DNA from: Propionivibrio hellwigii
GTDB taxonomy: Bacteria; Pseudomonadota; Gammaproteobacteria; Burkholderiales; Rhodocyclaceae
DNA: 64,000 bases
Assembly: GCF_041770905.1 (NCBI RefSeq)
Contig: NZ_JBEUWX010000001.1
Coordinates: forward strand, 372,001 to 436,000
Direction: 5' to 3'
Shown in pieces: positions 30,343-38,023 of the stretch. The position numbers and the translations under genes are program-made. The notes under the pieces are model-generated. The model had not been told where the DNA came from. It saw nothing but the letters and a program-made list of their open reading frames with translations, and did not search any database. Numbering within the stretch: the first letter of the stretch is position 1; each line of letters opens with the position of its first letter.

Positions 30343-31731
30343 TCAGCTCAGGAAAAACTCCGTTGGATCGATGCCGTAGGCATTGAGCGGCAGGGCTTTG
30401 ATGATACGGTACGGTTCGCCGGTCGGCGTCGACGGTTCATAGATCAAGTCGAGGTTGCGCGGGTGCCGTTCGACGGATTTGTCCGGCGCCAGCAGTATCA
30501 GCAGACGTGGCTTGAGGCGGCGCACCTGATTTTGCTGGATGACGATGGCGACTTCGCCCGAATTGAGTTCGACGAGTGAGCCGATCGGATACAGCCCGAC
30601 GCATTGTACGAACTGATCGACGATGGCCGCACGAAATTGCGTGTCCCGCAGACGGGAAAGCGTTTCCAGCGCTTTCTGGCTCGATACGGCGGGACGAAAA
30701 ACGCGGCGGCGCGTCATTGCGCAATATGTATCGATCAGCCCGGCCAGTTCCGCATCCATGCCGATGTTGTCGCCGCGCAGCCCTTTTGGATAACCGCTGC
30801 CGTCATAGCGCTCATGGTGTCCTTTGACGGTTTCAATGACTTCCGGAGGAAAATTTCCGCTGTCGCGCAACATTTCGACCGAATACCCGACGTGGGCGCG
30901 CAGCTGCTCGCTTTCCACCTCGCTCAACGGCGGCGTTTTGCCGAGGAGGTTGGGCGGGAGGCGGACCTTGCCGATGTCCTGCATCAGCCCGGCTTGGCCG
31001 AGCATCTCGATATTCCGCCGCCCCAAGCCGAGGAAGCGGCCGAACACCATTAGATGGACCGAGACGTCGACAGCATGGTCGTAAGAATACTGATCGGTGG
31101 TGCGCAGGCGGGTCAGCCAGAGCAGGGCATCCGGGTTGCGTTCGACGCTGGCCGCCATTTCCTCGATCAGGCCATGCACTTTATCGAGTTCGACGAATCC
31201 TGAAGCGTCGGTCGCCTGTTCGACAGCCACCAAGGTGCGGTGAGCGTCATCGACGATGGGCGCCGCATACACCATTTCTTCTTCCAGCGTGCTGCCCGGA
31301 GCCGGCGGCAGGCTGCGTCGCTGTATTGCAGCCTGTTCAGCATCCGCTGGTTTGTCAGGCCGGCGTTTACGCAGTTTGCGGATGAAGGCAAAGAAATTGC
31401 TCTGCTCCGGATCTGTACCGGCTGTCGTGTATGAAACCGTGCGCGTTGATGTACCGTCAGTTTTAAGACTTGCCGGCGTGCGCGGCCGTTCGGAGAAATG
31501 TTCGCCAATCGAGCGCCGTCGGTCGATAAAAACATGCTGACAGAGCTGGCGAAGCTGGGCGAGTTCTTTCTCGCTCTCGACCAGGAAGCCTTGCAGCAAA
31601 AACGGCGTGCCTAGCCACGGGCGATCCAGCGATGAGACGAACATGCCGATGCGTAAGTCATCGACGCCGATTTGTTCGTCGTTCTGACCGGCATCGTTCG
31701 CTATGTCTGTTCCTAGATTTTCAGTGTTCAT
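30343..31731 (-). CDS. DUF3391 plus HD-GYP domain protein with altered HD motif
   Basis: A 462-residue protein. Residues about 20-75 resemble the DUF3391 domain often found before HD-GYP. A low-complexity linker follows (about 75-150), then an HD-GYP domain (about 200-370) and a C-terminal beta-rich tail. HD-GYP proteins hydrolyse c-di-GMP at a di- or tri-iron centre. Here HHE (305-307), GSGYP (311-315), His219, His280 and Asp334 are present. The HD pair itself reads Gln251-Asp252, so a metal ligand is lost. The protein may have weak activity or act as a receptor. It heads the - strand run that continues with the EAL gene. Confidence 0.88.
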   Translation of the reverse strand: MNTENLGTDIANDAGQNDEQIGVDDLRIGMFVSSLDRPWLGTPFLLQGFLVESEKELAQLRQLCQHVFIDRRRSIGEHFSERPRTPASLKTDGTSTRTVSYTTAGTDPEQSNFFAFIRKLRKRRPDKPADAEQAAIQRRSLPPAPGSTLEEEMVYAAPIVDDAHRTLVAVEQATDASGFVELDKVHGLIEEMAASVERNPDALLWLTRLRTTDQYSYDHAVDVSVHLMVFGRFLGLGRRNIEMLGQAGLMQDIGKVRLPPNLLGKTPPLSEVESEQLRAHVGYSVEMLRDSGNFPPEVIETVKGHHERYDGSGYPKGLRGDNIGMDAELAGLIDTYCAMTRRRVFRPAVSSQKALETLSRLRDTQFRAAIVDQFVQCVGLYPIGSLVELNSGEVAIVIQQNQVRRLKPRLLILLAPDKSVERHPRNLDLIYEPSTPTGEPYRIIKALPLNAYGIDPTEFFLS

Positions 31732-32072
31732 AGCAATTTGTGCTTACGTTGACACGGAGATATTCAGCGTACTCGGTTTTCTTATTATTACTTATACCGC
31801 TATCGTTCTTGTTTGGCTATAGCTGCGGTGCAGGTTTGGGTAAAGGCGCCGGCGACAGGTCAGCTCCTGTAGTGGCAAGCCGGCCGGCCGAACGGATCAG
31901 TCGAGGGGATTTATGGAATAATGCGCACGTCAGTGCTGCCAAGAGAATGTGAAAAACAGGGGCAGGCCATAGATGGTCGGCTGAAGAAACCCGTACCAAT
32001 ATTTGGAATCTGGATAGGTCTGGATAGGGTCTGAATAGGGAATAGGCATATTTCAAAATTTCGGGAGGAATC
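31732..32072. other. Divergent promoter region between the HD-GYP gene and the antiporter, with short GGATAGG repeats
   Basis: This 341-bp gap separates the HD-GYP start (-) from the antiporter start (+). It must hold promoters for both. Between about 31998 and 32045 there are several near-copies of TCTGGATAGG (GGATAGG, GGATAGGG, GAATAGGG, GAATAGG). A GTG-initiated open frame from 31740 to 31952 has a hydrophobic stretch but no convincing family or ribosome binding site, so it is not called. Confidence 0.5.
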
Positions 32073-33470
32073 GTGCAAGCGCCGTTATTGAATATGAGAT
32101 CGGGAGAAGCCGTGCTGATTGCCGTCATCGCAGTTGCCGCGATGAGCGTGACCATGATCGGTTTTGGCTGGGTGCCGCATTTGTCCATTATTCTGGTGCT
32201 GTGTGCATTGCTGGCCTTGGGGCGGTGCAAGGGCTTGAGCTTCCGGCAGATGCAGCAAGGCATGGCCAGCGGCGTGATGTCCGGAATCGGCGCCATTTAT
32301 CTGTTTTTTTTCATCGGTCTGCTGGTGTCGGCCTTGATGATGTCCGGCGCCATTCCTACGCTGATGTACTACGGGCTGGACGCCATCTCTCCCAGGTTCT
32401 TTTATGTCTCGGCATTTGCGCTGTCGTCGGTCGTGGGCGTGGCGATCGGTAGCAGCCTGACAACCTGCGCCACGGTGGGGGTGGCGTTCATCGGTATGGG
32501 CGCGGCATTTGACGCTGATCCGGCGATCGTTGCCGGGGCGGTGGTTTCCGGGGCGTTTTTCGGCGACAAGATGTCGCCGCTGTCGGATACCACGGCCATT
32601 GCCGCGTCGGTAGTGGGCATCGATCTGTTCGACCATATCCGCAACATGATGTATACCACCGTGCCGGCCTGGCTGATCACGGTATTGCTGTTGTGGCTTT
32701 TGCCCGGGCATATGAAGAGCGCTGAGCTGGCGGATATTGAAATGTTCAAAACCTGGCTGATGGCTAGCGGACTGGTACGAGGGGTTGCGCTGCTGCCTTT
32801 TGCCGTGCTGCTGGTTCTGGCGATGCGTAAAGTGGCGACCATTTACACGATCGTGATTACCATCACCGTGGCCTTGTTCATTACCTACCTGCACAGCAAT
32901 CCCAGTATCGGGCAGCTGGGCGGCTGGTTTTTCAAGGGATACGCGCCCGCCGAGGGCGTCGATCTGGGGGACGTGAGCAAACTGGTGACGCGCGGCGGCA
33001 TTGAAAGCATGTTTTTTACTCAGACGATTGTCATTCTGGCGCTGAGCCTGGGCGGGCTGTTGAGCGCGCTGGGCATCTTGCCCGCCTTGCTGGCAGGGGT
33101 GAGCCATATGCTGACGAATGCTGCACGCGCCACCTTTAGCGTCGCTGCGACGTCGCTGGGGGTGAACGTGCTGATTGGCGAGCAGTACCTGAGCCTGTTG
33201 CTGGCGGGGCAGACATTCCGCCCCGTCTATGAACGCCTTGGCCTGCACCCGCGCAACATTGCGCGAACCGTGGAAGATGCGGGCACCGTCATCAATCCGC
33301 TGGTGCCCTGGGGCGTCTGCGGCGTCTTTATCAGTGGTGTGTTGGGCGTGCCGGTGCTGCATTACCTGCCCTACGCATTTTTTTGTTACTTGTGTCTATT
33401 CCTGACGCTGATTTTCGGCCTGACGGGCAAAACCCTCAGTAAGGCCGATGCCGCCGCTGGCGGTGCGTAG
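32073..33470 (+). CDS. NhaC-family Na+/H+ antiporter
   Basis: A 465-residue polytopic inner-membrane protein with about 11-12 hydrophobic helices. The family hallmark GAFFGDKMSPLSDTT is present near residue 165-180, together with GSSLTTCATVGVAFIGMG just before it. Members exchange Na+ for H+, and some co-transport organic acids (malate/lactate), so the substrate is not settled. The start is GTG 32073, supported by GGGAGGA ten bases upstream. It stands alone. A 40-bp-period repeat array follows its stop. Confidence 0.93.
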   Translation: MQAPLLNMRSGEAVLIAVIAVAAMSVTMIGFGWVPHLSIILVLCALLALGRCKGLSFRQMQQGMASGVMSGIGAIYLFFFIGLLVSALMMSGAIPTLMYYGLDAISPRFFYVSAFALSSVVGVAIGSSLTTCATVGVAFIGMGAAFDADPAIVAGAVVSGAFFGDKMSPLSDTTAIAASVVGIDLFDHIRNMMYTTVPAWLITVLLLWLLPGHMKSAELADIEMFKTWLMASGLVRGVALLPFAVLLVLAMRKVATIYTIVITITVALFITYLHSNPSIGQLGGWFFKGYAPAEGVDLGDVSKLVTRGGIESMFFTQTIVILALSLGGLLSALGILPALLAGVSHMLTNAARATFSVAATSLGVNVLIGEQYLSLLLAGQTFRPVYERLGLHPRNIARTVEDAGTVINPLVPWGVCGVFISGVLGVPVLHYLPYAFFCYLCLFLTLIFGLTGKTLSKADAAAGGA

Positions 33471-33490
33471 CCGGAAGGGGCGGGGGCGCG

Positions 33491-33650
33491 CAAGCCCGCG
33501 TGGATTGGGCATCTCCGAGGGGGTGCCTGGAAACCCTTATAAATAGGGTATTTCAGAGGAGGTGCCCGGAAATGCCCTGTTTACGCGGGGTTCCGGGGAG
33601 GGTGCCCGGAGAAGCCCTGTTTACGCGGGGTTCCGAGGTGGTTAAAAAGG
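33491..33650. repeat. REP-like palindromic array, four units, 40-bp period (array 1)
   Basis: Four consecutive 40-bp units begin at 33491, 33531, 33571 and 33611. Each holds an imperfect palindrome of the type CCGGAA...GCCC-N9-CGGGG...TTCCGG. Units 3 and 4 share the core GCCCTGTTTACGCGGGG exactly; unit 1 has the core in the opposite orientation; unit 2 has CCCTTATAAATAGGG. The linker GGTGCCCGGA is also conserved. The array fills the gap between the convergent ends of the antiporter (+) and proQ-like (-) genes. The same family occurs at 37.1, 53.6, 55.3, 60.7 and 61.0 kb. Confidence 0.85.
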
Positions 33651-33675
33651 CCGCCGATGGCTTGCCCGCGCACGC

Positions 33676-34104
33676 TTAGCGGTCTTTGCCGAATTTGGCG
33701 ACGAGCTGGCTGAGTTTTTCCGTCCGCCGCTGTGCTTCGGCTTCGGCCGCGCGCAGAGCCTTTTTGCGTTCAGCCGCTTTGCGCAGGCGTTCGCGCAAAA
33801 TATCCGTGGCGTGCTGACGGTGTTCATCACTGATTTCGACGATTTGCTGGCCGTCAAGACCGAAACGGTGCGTCGCCTTTTCAAAGGTTCTGAGATAGCG
33901 CGTCGAGTGTGTATGCATGCCGAGCGCCAGACGCAGAAGCTTGCGCTCCATTTCCGGTCGCTGGGCGAGGATCTGCTTGTCGATACCGATGGCCAGCGGC
34001 GAGTAGTTGGCAAAAACCGGATAGCTGTCCTGAAGCTGCCTGAGTAGCTGGCGTGCCCGCTCGGCGGGGGAAGGCGAGGGCGCCGCGTCCTTGGGTGTGT
34101 CCAT
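33676..34104 (-). CDS. ProQ/FinO-family RNA chaperone
   Basis: A 142-residue basic protein. The FinO/ProQ RNA-binding core spans about residues 18-95, with the characteristic YPVFANYSPLAIGIDKQIL and LRLALGMHTHSTRYL and then RFGLDGQ. A Lys/Arg/Ala/Glu-rich helical C-terminal tail follows. Such proteins bind structured RNAs, often 3'-terminal hairpins, and stabilise or pair them. It resembles the minimal-type ProQ proteins of betaproteobacteria. It sits convergent with the antiporter gene, ends 25 bp from the repeat array, and is 120 bp from rsgA. Confidence 0.92.
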   Translation of the reverse strand: MDTPKDAAPSPSPAERARQLLRQLQDSYPVFANYSPLAIGIDKQILAQRPEMERKLLRLALGMHTHSTRYLRTFEKATHRFGLDGQQIVEISDEHRQHATDILRERLRKAAERKKALRAAEAEAQRRTEKLSQLVAKFGKDR

Positions 34105-34224
34105 GCGTGAGATTCGGAATGAATTGGATGAGATGGGCGCCAGCTTATCATGTTCGTATTCCGAAATGATTTGTATCGGGCAGATTTTTCAGCAATGCCG
34201 GGGGTTGGCAATACACCGTTTGCT

Positions 34225-35091
34225 TCAGCCCGCTTCCGAGAGTAGCCGCTGAAAGACGGCGTAGCGGCGCGAATCGAGTTCGCCGCGTGTTAATGCGGCG
34301 CGGACGGCGCAATCCGGTTCGCGTGCGTGGCGGCAATCCCGAAAGCGGCATTGGCCGAGGAATGGGCGTAATTCGGGAAAAGCGCGCTCGATGGCTGCCG
34401 GCGCGAGATGATGCAGCCCAAAGGCTTGCAGGCCCGGCGAGTCGATCAATGCCGACTGCGCATCAAGCCGGTATAGCGTTGCATGGGTCGTCGTGTGCTT
34501 GCCGGTATCGAGGGCGGTCGAAATTTTGCGTGTGGCGGCCCGTACTCCCGGCAACAGGGCGTTGATCAGCGTCGATTTGCCCATGCCTGACTGGCCGACC
34601 AGCACACTGGTCTGCCCGGACAAAAAAGGCCGTAGCGCGCTGGCGTCGGTCCGTGCAGACAGCCTGAGCAGCGGGTAGCCGATGCGCGCGAAAGGTGTCA
34701 GCGTCGCTTCCGCCGCGGGCAAACGGTCCGTGAGATCGCATTTGTTGAGGACGATCAGTGCGCGCAGGTTCTGGCTTTCGGCGGCAACCAGGCAGCGCGT
34801 GACCAGTTCGTCAGAAAAAGAAGGTTCGGTGGCGACGACGATAATGATCTGGCTGACATTGGCGGCGATCAGCTTTTCCCGAAACGCATTGGAACGGTAG
34901 AGCAGTGAACGACGTGGCGCAATGGTCTCGATGACGCCCTGGTTGCTATCGCTGTATCGAATGCTCACCCGGTCGCCGCAGGCAAGTTCACTCTTTTTGC
35001 CGCGCGTAAAGCAGCTGAGGGTTTCCCCGCCATCGAGTTCTACGCGGTATTGCCGCCCGTGCGCGGCGACAACGGTGCCGGAGGCGTTCAA
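34225..35091 (-). CDS. rsgA: Ribosome small-subunit biogenesis GTPase RsgA
   Basis: A 288-residue circularly permuted GTPase that checks late 30S assembly. An N-terminal OB fold (residues 5-60) is followed by G4 NKCD, G1 GQSGMGKST and G3 DSPG in permuted order. The C-terminal zinc knuckle is CRFRDCRHAREPDC. The open frame starts with TTG at 35091, which overlaps the TGA of the M48 gene. No ATG gives a better fit, so TTG is the likely start with coupled translation. Confidence 0.97.
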   Translation of the reverse strand: MNASGTVVAAHGRQYRVELDGGETLSCFTRGKKSELACGDRVSIRYSDSNQGVIETIAPRRSLLYRSNAFREKLIAANVSQIIIVVATEPSFSDELVTRCLVAAESQNLRALIVLNKCDLTDRLPAAEATLTPFARIGYPLLRLSARTDASALRPFLSGQTSVLVGQSGMGKSTLINALLPGVRAATRKISTALDTGKHTTTHATLYRLDAQSALIDSPGLQAFGLHHLAPAAIERAFPELRPFLGQCRFRDCRHAREPDCAVRAALTRGELDSRRYAVFQRLLSEAG

Positions 35092-36344
35092 GATGCGGCG
35101 GATGAGGTCGGTGAAAGATGGGCGATGCGCAGCGCTGCCGGCGGGTGCGAATCGTAAAACAGCGAGTGCAGCGGGTCCGGCGTCAGTGTAGCGGCGTTGT
35201 CTTCATAAAGCTTGACCAGTGCTTTAACCAGCTCGTCGGCCGAAGACTGTCGGGCAGCGTAGCGGTCGGCTTCGAATTCGTGCCGGCGCGACAGACTGTT
35301 CAACAACGGTGTCAGCAGGAAAGTGAACACTGGGGTGATGAGGAAAAACAAAATCAGCGCCAGCGCCGTACTGTGCGCTTCGACGCCGAGACCGCGATAA
35401 AACCAGTCGGCGTCGATCAATTGCCCGAGCAGTGCGAGGAAGCCGAGCGACAGGCCGAACATCAGGACGATGCGCTGGATGACGTGGTGATGCTTGAAAT
35501 GCCCCAGTTCATGCGCGAGCACGGCTTCGATTTCCTCGGCCTGCAGGCGGGTAAGCAGTGTATCGAAGAAAACGATGCGCTTGGTTTTGCCAAAGCCGGT
35601 GAAATAGGCATTGCCGTGGCTGGAACGTTTTGAGCCATCCATGACGAACAGGCCGGAAACGGCAAAGCCGCAGCGGGCCAGCAGGGCTTCGATACGCGCG
35701 CGTAGCGGCGCATCGTCGAGCGGCGAGAATTTGTTGAACAGCGGCGCAATCCAGGTGGGATAGATAAACAGGATGAGCAGGTTGAACGCGCACCAGAACA
35801 GCCAAACATAAAGCCACCACAGCGCACCCATGCGCGCCATCAGCCAAAGCACGGCGAGCAGTACGGGAGTGCCGATGACAAGGCCGAGTACGGTTTGCTT
35901 GGCGAGGTCAGCAAAAAACAGTTTCAGCGTCATGCGGTTGAAGCCAAAACGTTCTTCGACGACGAATTGCAGATAGAGCGATAACGGCAGGTCGACGAGT
36001 CCAGAAATTGCTGTCACGCTGAAAATCAAGGCGAGGCCGCCCGACAGGCCGTCACCAAGCCGCGCCGACCAAAATTCATACAAATATTGCAGACCGCCGC
36101 CCAAGGTCCAGGCGAGCAGCAGCGCGATTTCAATCGTCAGTGCAATAAAGCCGATGCGCGTGCGCGCCAGGCAGTAATCGGCGGCCTTCTGGTGTGCAGG
36201 CAGCGTGATGCGGTCGGCAAACTGGAGTGGAACATGGTCGCGGTGTTGCCGGACATGGCGGATTTGACGCCAGGCCAGCCAGACGCGCAGGCAAACCGTG
36301 AGGGTGAGGGCAATAATAAAGACCAGCGTAAAACTATTTGTCAT
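35088..36344 (-). CDS. M48-family CAAX-prenyl-protease-like membrane metallopeptidase
   Basis: A 418-residue membrane protein with about seven hydrophobic segments and an N-terminal peptidase_M48_N region followed by a gluzincin domain. The zinc motif HELGH is at residues 278-282, and the third ligand is probably the Glu in RRHEFEADRYA. It resembles Ste24-type peptidases found in proteobacteria next to orn and rsgA. ATG 36344 is preferred because it begins at the first helix. An in-frame ATG at 36371 would leave only 17 bp to the divergent orn start. Natural substrates are unknown. Confidence 0.92.
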   Translation of the reverse strand: MTNSFTLVFIIALTLTVCLRVWLAWRQIRHVRQHRDHVPLQFADRITLPAHQKAADYCLARTRIGFIALTIEIALLLAWTLGGGLQYLYEFWSARLGDGLSGGLALIFSVTAISGLVDLPLSLYLQFVVEERFGFNRMTLKLFFADLAKQTVLGLVIGTPVLLAVLWLMARMGALWWLYVWLFWCAFNLLILFIYPTWIAPLFNKFSPLDDAPLRARIEALLARCGFAVSGLFVMDGSKRSSHGNAYFTGFGKTKRIVFFDTLLTRLQAEEIEAVLAHELGHFKHHHVIQRIVLMFGLSLGFLALLGQLIDADWFYRGLGVEAHSTALALILFFLITPVFTFLLTPLLNSLSRRHEFEADRYAARQSSADELVKALVKLYEDNAATLTPDPLHSLFYDSHPPAALRIAHLSPTSSAAS

Positions 36345-36388
36345 CGGGCTATGAGAAAATAACGGACTCATTCAGAGTCTGAAATTAT

Positions 36389-36934
36389 ATGGCACAGAAC
36401 ACCAATCATCTCGTCTGGCTGGATATGGAAATGACCGGCCTGGATCCCGAACGCGAACGCATCATTGAATTGGCGATGATCGTGACGGATAGTGAACTGA
36501 ATGTTCTCGCTGAATCGCCTTCCTGGGCGGTTCATCAATCCGAGGCGCTGCTGGATGCGATGGACGCCTGGAACAAAGGAACACACGGCCGCTCCGGCCT
36601 GATCGAGCGCGTGCGTGCATCGACGCTGGATGAGAGCGCTGCCGAGACGCTGGCGCTTGACTTCGTGCGTCAGTATGTACCCAAGGGTGCCAGCCCGCTG
36701 TGCGGTAATACCATCAGCCAGGATCGCCGTTTTATGGTGCGTTACATGCCGCGGCTGGAAAGCTGGTTCCACTACCGGAATCTCGATGTCAGTACGCTCA
36801 AGGAATTGTGCAAGCGCTGGAAACCCGAGGTGGCCAAGGGATTTGTCAAGCGTTCCGCGCATACGGCGCTGGCCGACATCCGCGAGTCGATCGAGGAACT
36901 GAGGTACTACCGGCAACACTTCATCGCCCGATAG
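36389..36934 (+). CDS. orn: Oligoribonuclease Orn
   Basis: A 181-residue DEDDh 3'-5' exonuclease that degrades RNA dinucleotides, including pGpG from c-di-GMP breakdown. The motifs are WLDMEMTGLDPE (first D and E), LDVSTLKELCKRW and HTALADIRESI (His and final Asp). This connects functionally with the EAL and HD-GYP genes of the window, although they are not in one operon. The gene is divergent from the M48 gene and is followed by repeat array 2. Confidence 0.98.
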   Translation: MAQNTNHLVWLDMEMTGLDPERERIIELAMIVTDSELNVLAESPSWAVHQSEALLDAMDAWNKGTHGRSGLIERVRASTLDESAAETLALDFVRQYVPKGASPLCGNTISQDRRFMVRYMPRLESWFHYRNLDVSTLKELCKRWKPEVAKGFVKRSAHTALADIRESIEELRYYRQHFIAR

Positions 36935-37036
36935 CGGTTTCCTTTGCACAACACAATACGGCCTTGGCCTTACCTTACCGTACTGTTTGCGGCTTGCCGC
37001 CTTGTTTTTTGGCAAAGCCGAGCCGTTATATAAGGG

Positions 37037-37198
37037 ATTCAGAACACCTCCCCGCAACCCCGCGTAAACAGGGCGTTTCAGAGGGGTATGCCCTGAGAGG
37101 CACTATCCATAAGGGTTTCAGAGGGGGTTCCCGGAAATGCCCTATCCATGCGGGTTTCAGAAACCTCCTTGGAAACGCGCTATTTACGCGGACTGTGG
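37037..37198. repeat. REP-like palindromic array, about four units, 39-40-bp period (array 2)
   Basis: The anchor (A/T)TTCAG recurs at 37037, 37076, 37116 and 37155, a period of 39-40 bp. Cores are related to array 1: CCCGCGTAAACAGGGCG at about 37059, a CACTATCCATAAGGG variant, GCCCTATCCATGCGGG near 37139, and CGCTATTTACGCGG near 37179. The array fills the gap between the convergent ends of orn (+) and the ABC ATPase gene (-). Together with array 1 it flanks the proQ-rsgA-M48-orn block. Confidence 0.82.
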
Positions 37199-37210
37199 CG
37201 GTTCCTGATT

Positions 37211-38023
37211 TTACTGGCCGAGCGGGGGAATTTCCGCGCGGATTTCTTCAGCCAGGCGTGCTTTGAGCGCTATGAAGGGCGCTGTCGTCTTTAGCGTGTA
37301 GTGGCGCGGATGAGGCATGTCGACTGCCAGTTCCGTCTTGAAGCGGCCGGGGCGCGCGCTCATAACGACGATGCGGCTGGCCATAAAGATGGCTTCGTCG
37401 ATGTCGTGGGTGACGAAGAGCACGGTTTTTTGTGATGTTTCCCAGATGCCGAGCAGGAGTTCCTGCATTTGTGCGCGCGTCTGATTGTCGAGCGCGCCGA
37501 AGGGTTCATCAAGCAGCAGGATGCGCGGATCGTTAGCCAGTGCGCGGGCAATCGCCGTGCGCTGTTGCATGCCGCCGGAAAGCTGCTTGGGGTAATGGCG
37601 CTCGAAGCCGCGCAGGCCGACGCGGGCGATGAAATAATCGCTGCGTTCTTTCTGCACGGTTTCCGGAATGCCGCGCTCGCGCAGGCCGAAGCGGATATTT
37701 TCTTCTACCGTCAGCCACGGAAACAGCGTATAGCTTTGGAACACCATGCCGCGTTCCGGCCCGGGACCGACGACGGGCTGCCCATCCAGAAAAACCTGAC
37801 CGCCGCTCGGATGGTCGAGGCCAGCGATAATTCGCAGCAGCGTCGATTTGCCGCAACCGGAAGGTCCGAGAATGGTGACAAAATCATTTTCCATGACGCT
37901 GAAATTGATCGGGCTGAGCGCTTGCGTCGCGGAGCCGCCATGCACGCCGCAAAAGGTGCGCGTCACGCCTTCGATACGCAGAATCACGGGAGCAGCGGCA
38001 GGTTGTGCGGCTTCCTGACTCAC
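37211..38023 (-). CDS. ABC transporter ATPase, SsuB/TauB type
   Basis: A 270-residue nucleotide-binding subunit of a nitrate/sulfonate/taurine-type importer. Walker A is GPSGCGKST, the Q-loop lies in FQSYTLFPWLTV, the signature is LSGGMQQRTAIARAL, Walker B is ILLLDEPFGALD, and the switch His is in VTHDIDEA. The start is GTG 38023, which overlaps the permease stop. It is the third gene of a three-gene unit (binding protein, permease, ATPase). The substrate cannot be read from the ATPase. Confidence 0.95.
   Translation of the reverse strand: MSQEAAQPAAAPVILRIEGVTRTFCGVHGGSATQALSPINFSVMENDFVTILGPSGCGKSTLLRIIAGLDHPSGGQVFLDGQPVVGPGPERGMVFQSYTLFPWLTVEENIRFGLRERGIPETVQKERSDYFIARVGLRGFERHYPKQLSGGMQQRTAIARALANDPRILLLDEPFGALDNQTRAQMQELLLGIWETSQKTVLFVTHDIDEAIFMASRIVVMSARPGRFKTELAVDMPHPRHYTLKTTAPFIALKARLAEEIRAEIPPLGQ

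Noticed and set aside
31740..31952. 70-codon + strand frame with a hydrophobic start in the HD-GYP/antiporter gap
   Set aside because: GTG start without a ribosome binding site, no family, and it occupies a divergent promoter region.
32085..33362. 425-codon - strand open frame opposite the NhaC-type antiporter
   Set aside because: Composition is dominated by His, Gln, Arg and Asp, as expected opposite a hydrophobic membrane protein.
33491..33650. CRISPR-like regular spacing of arrays 1-3
   Set aside because: The period is regular, but units differ from each other along their whole length, linkers are conserved rather than unique, arrays have only four units and no cas gene is present.
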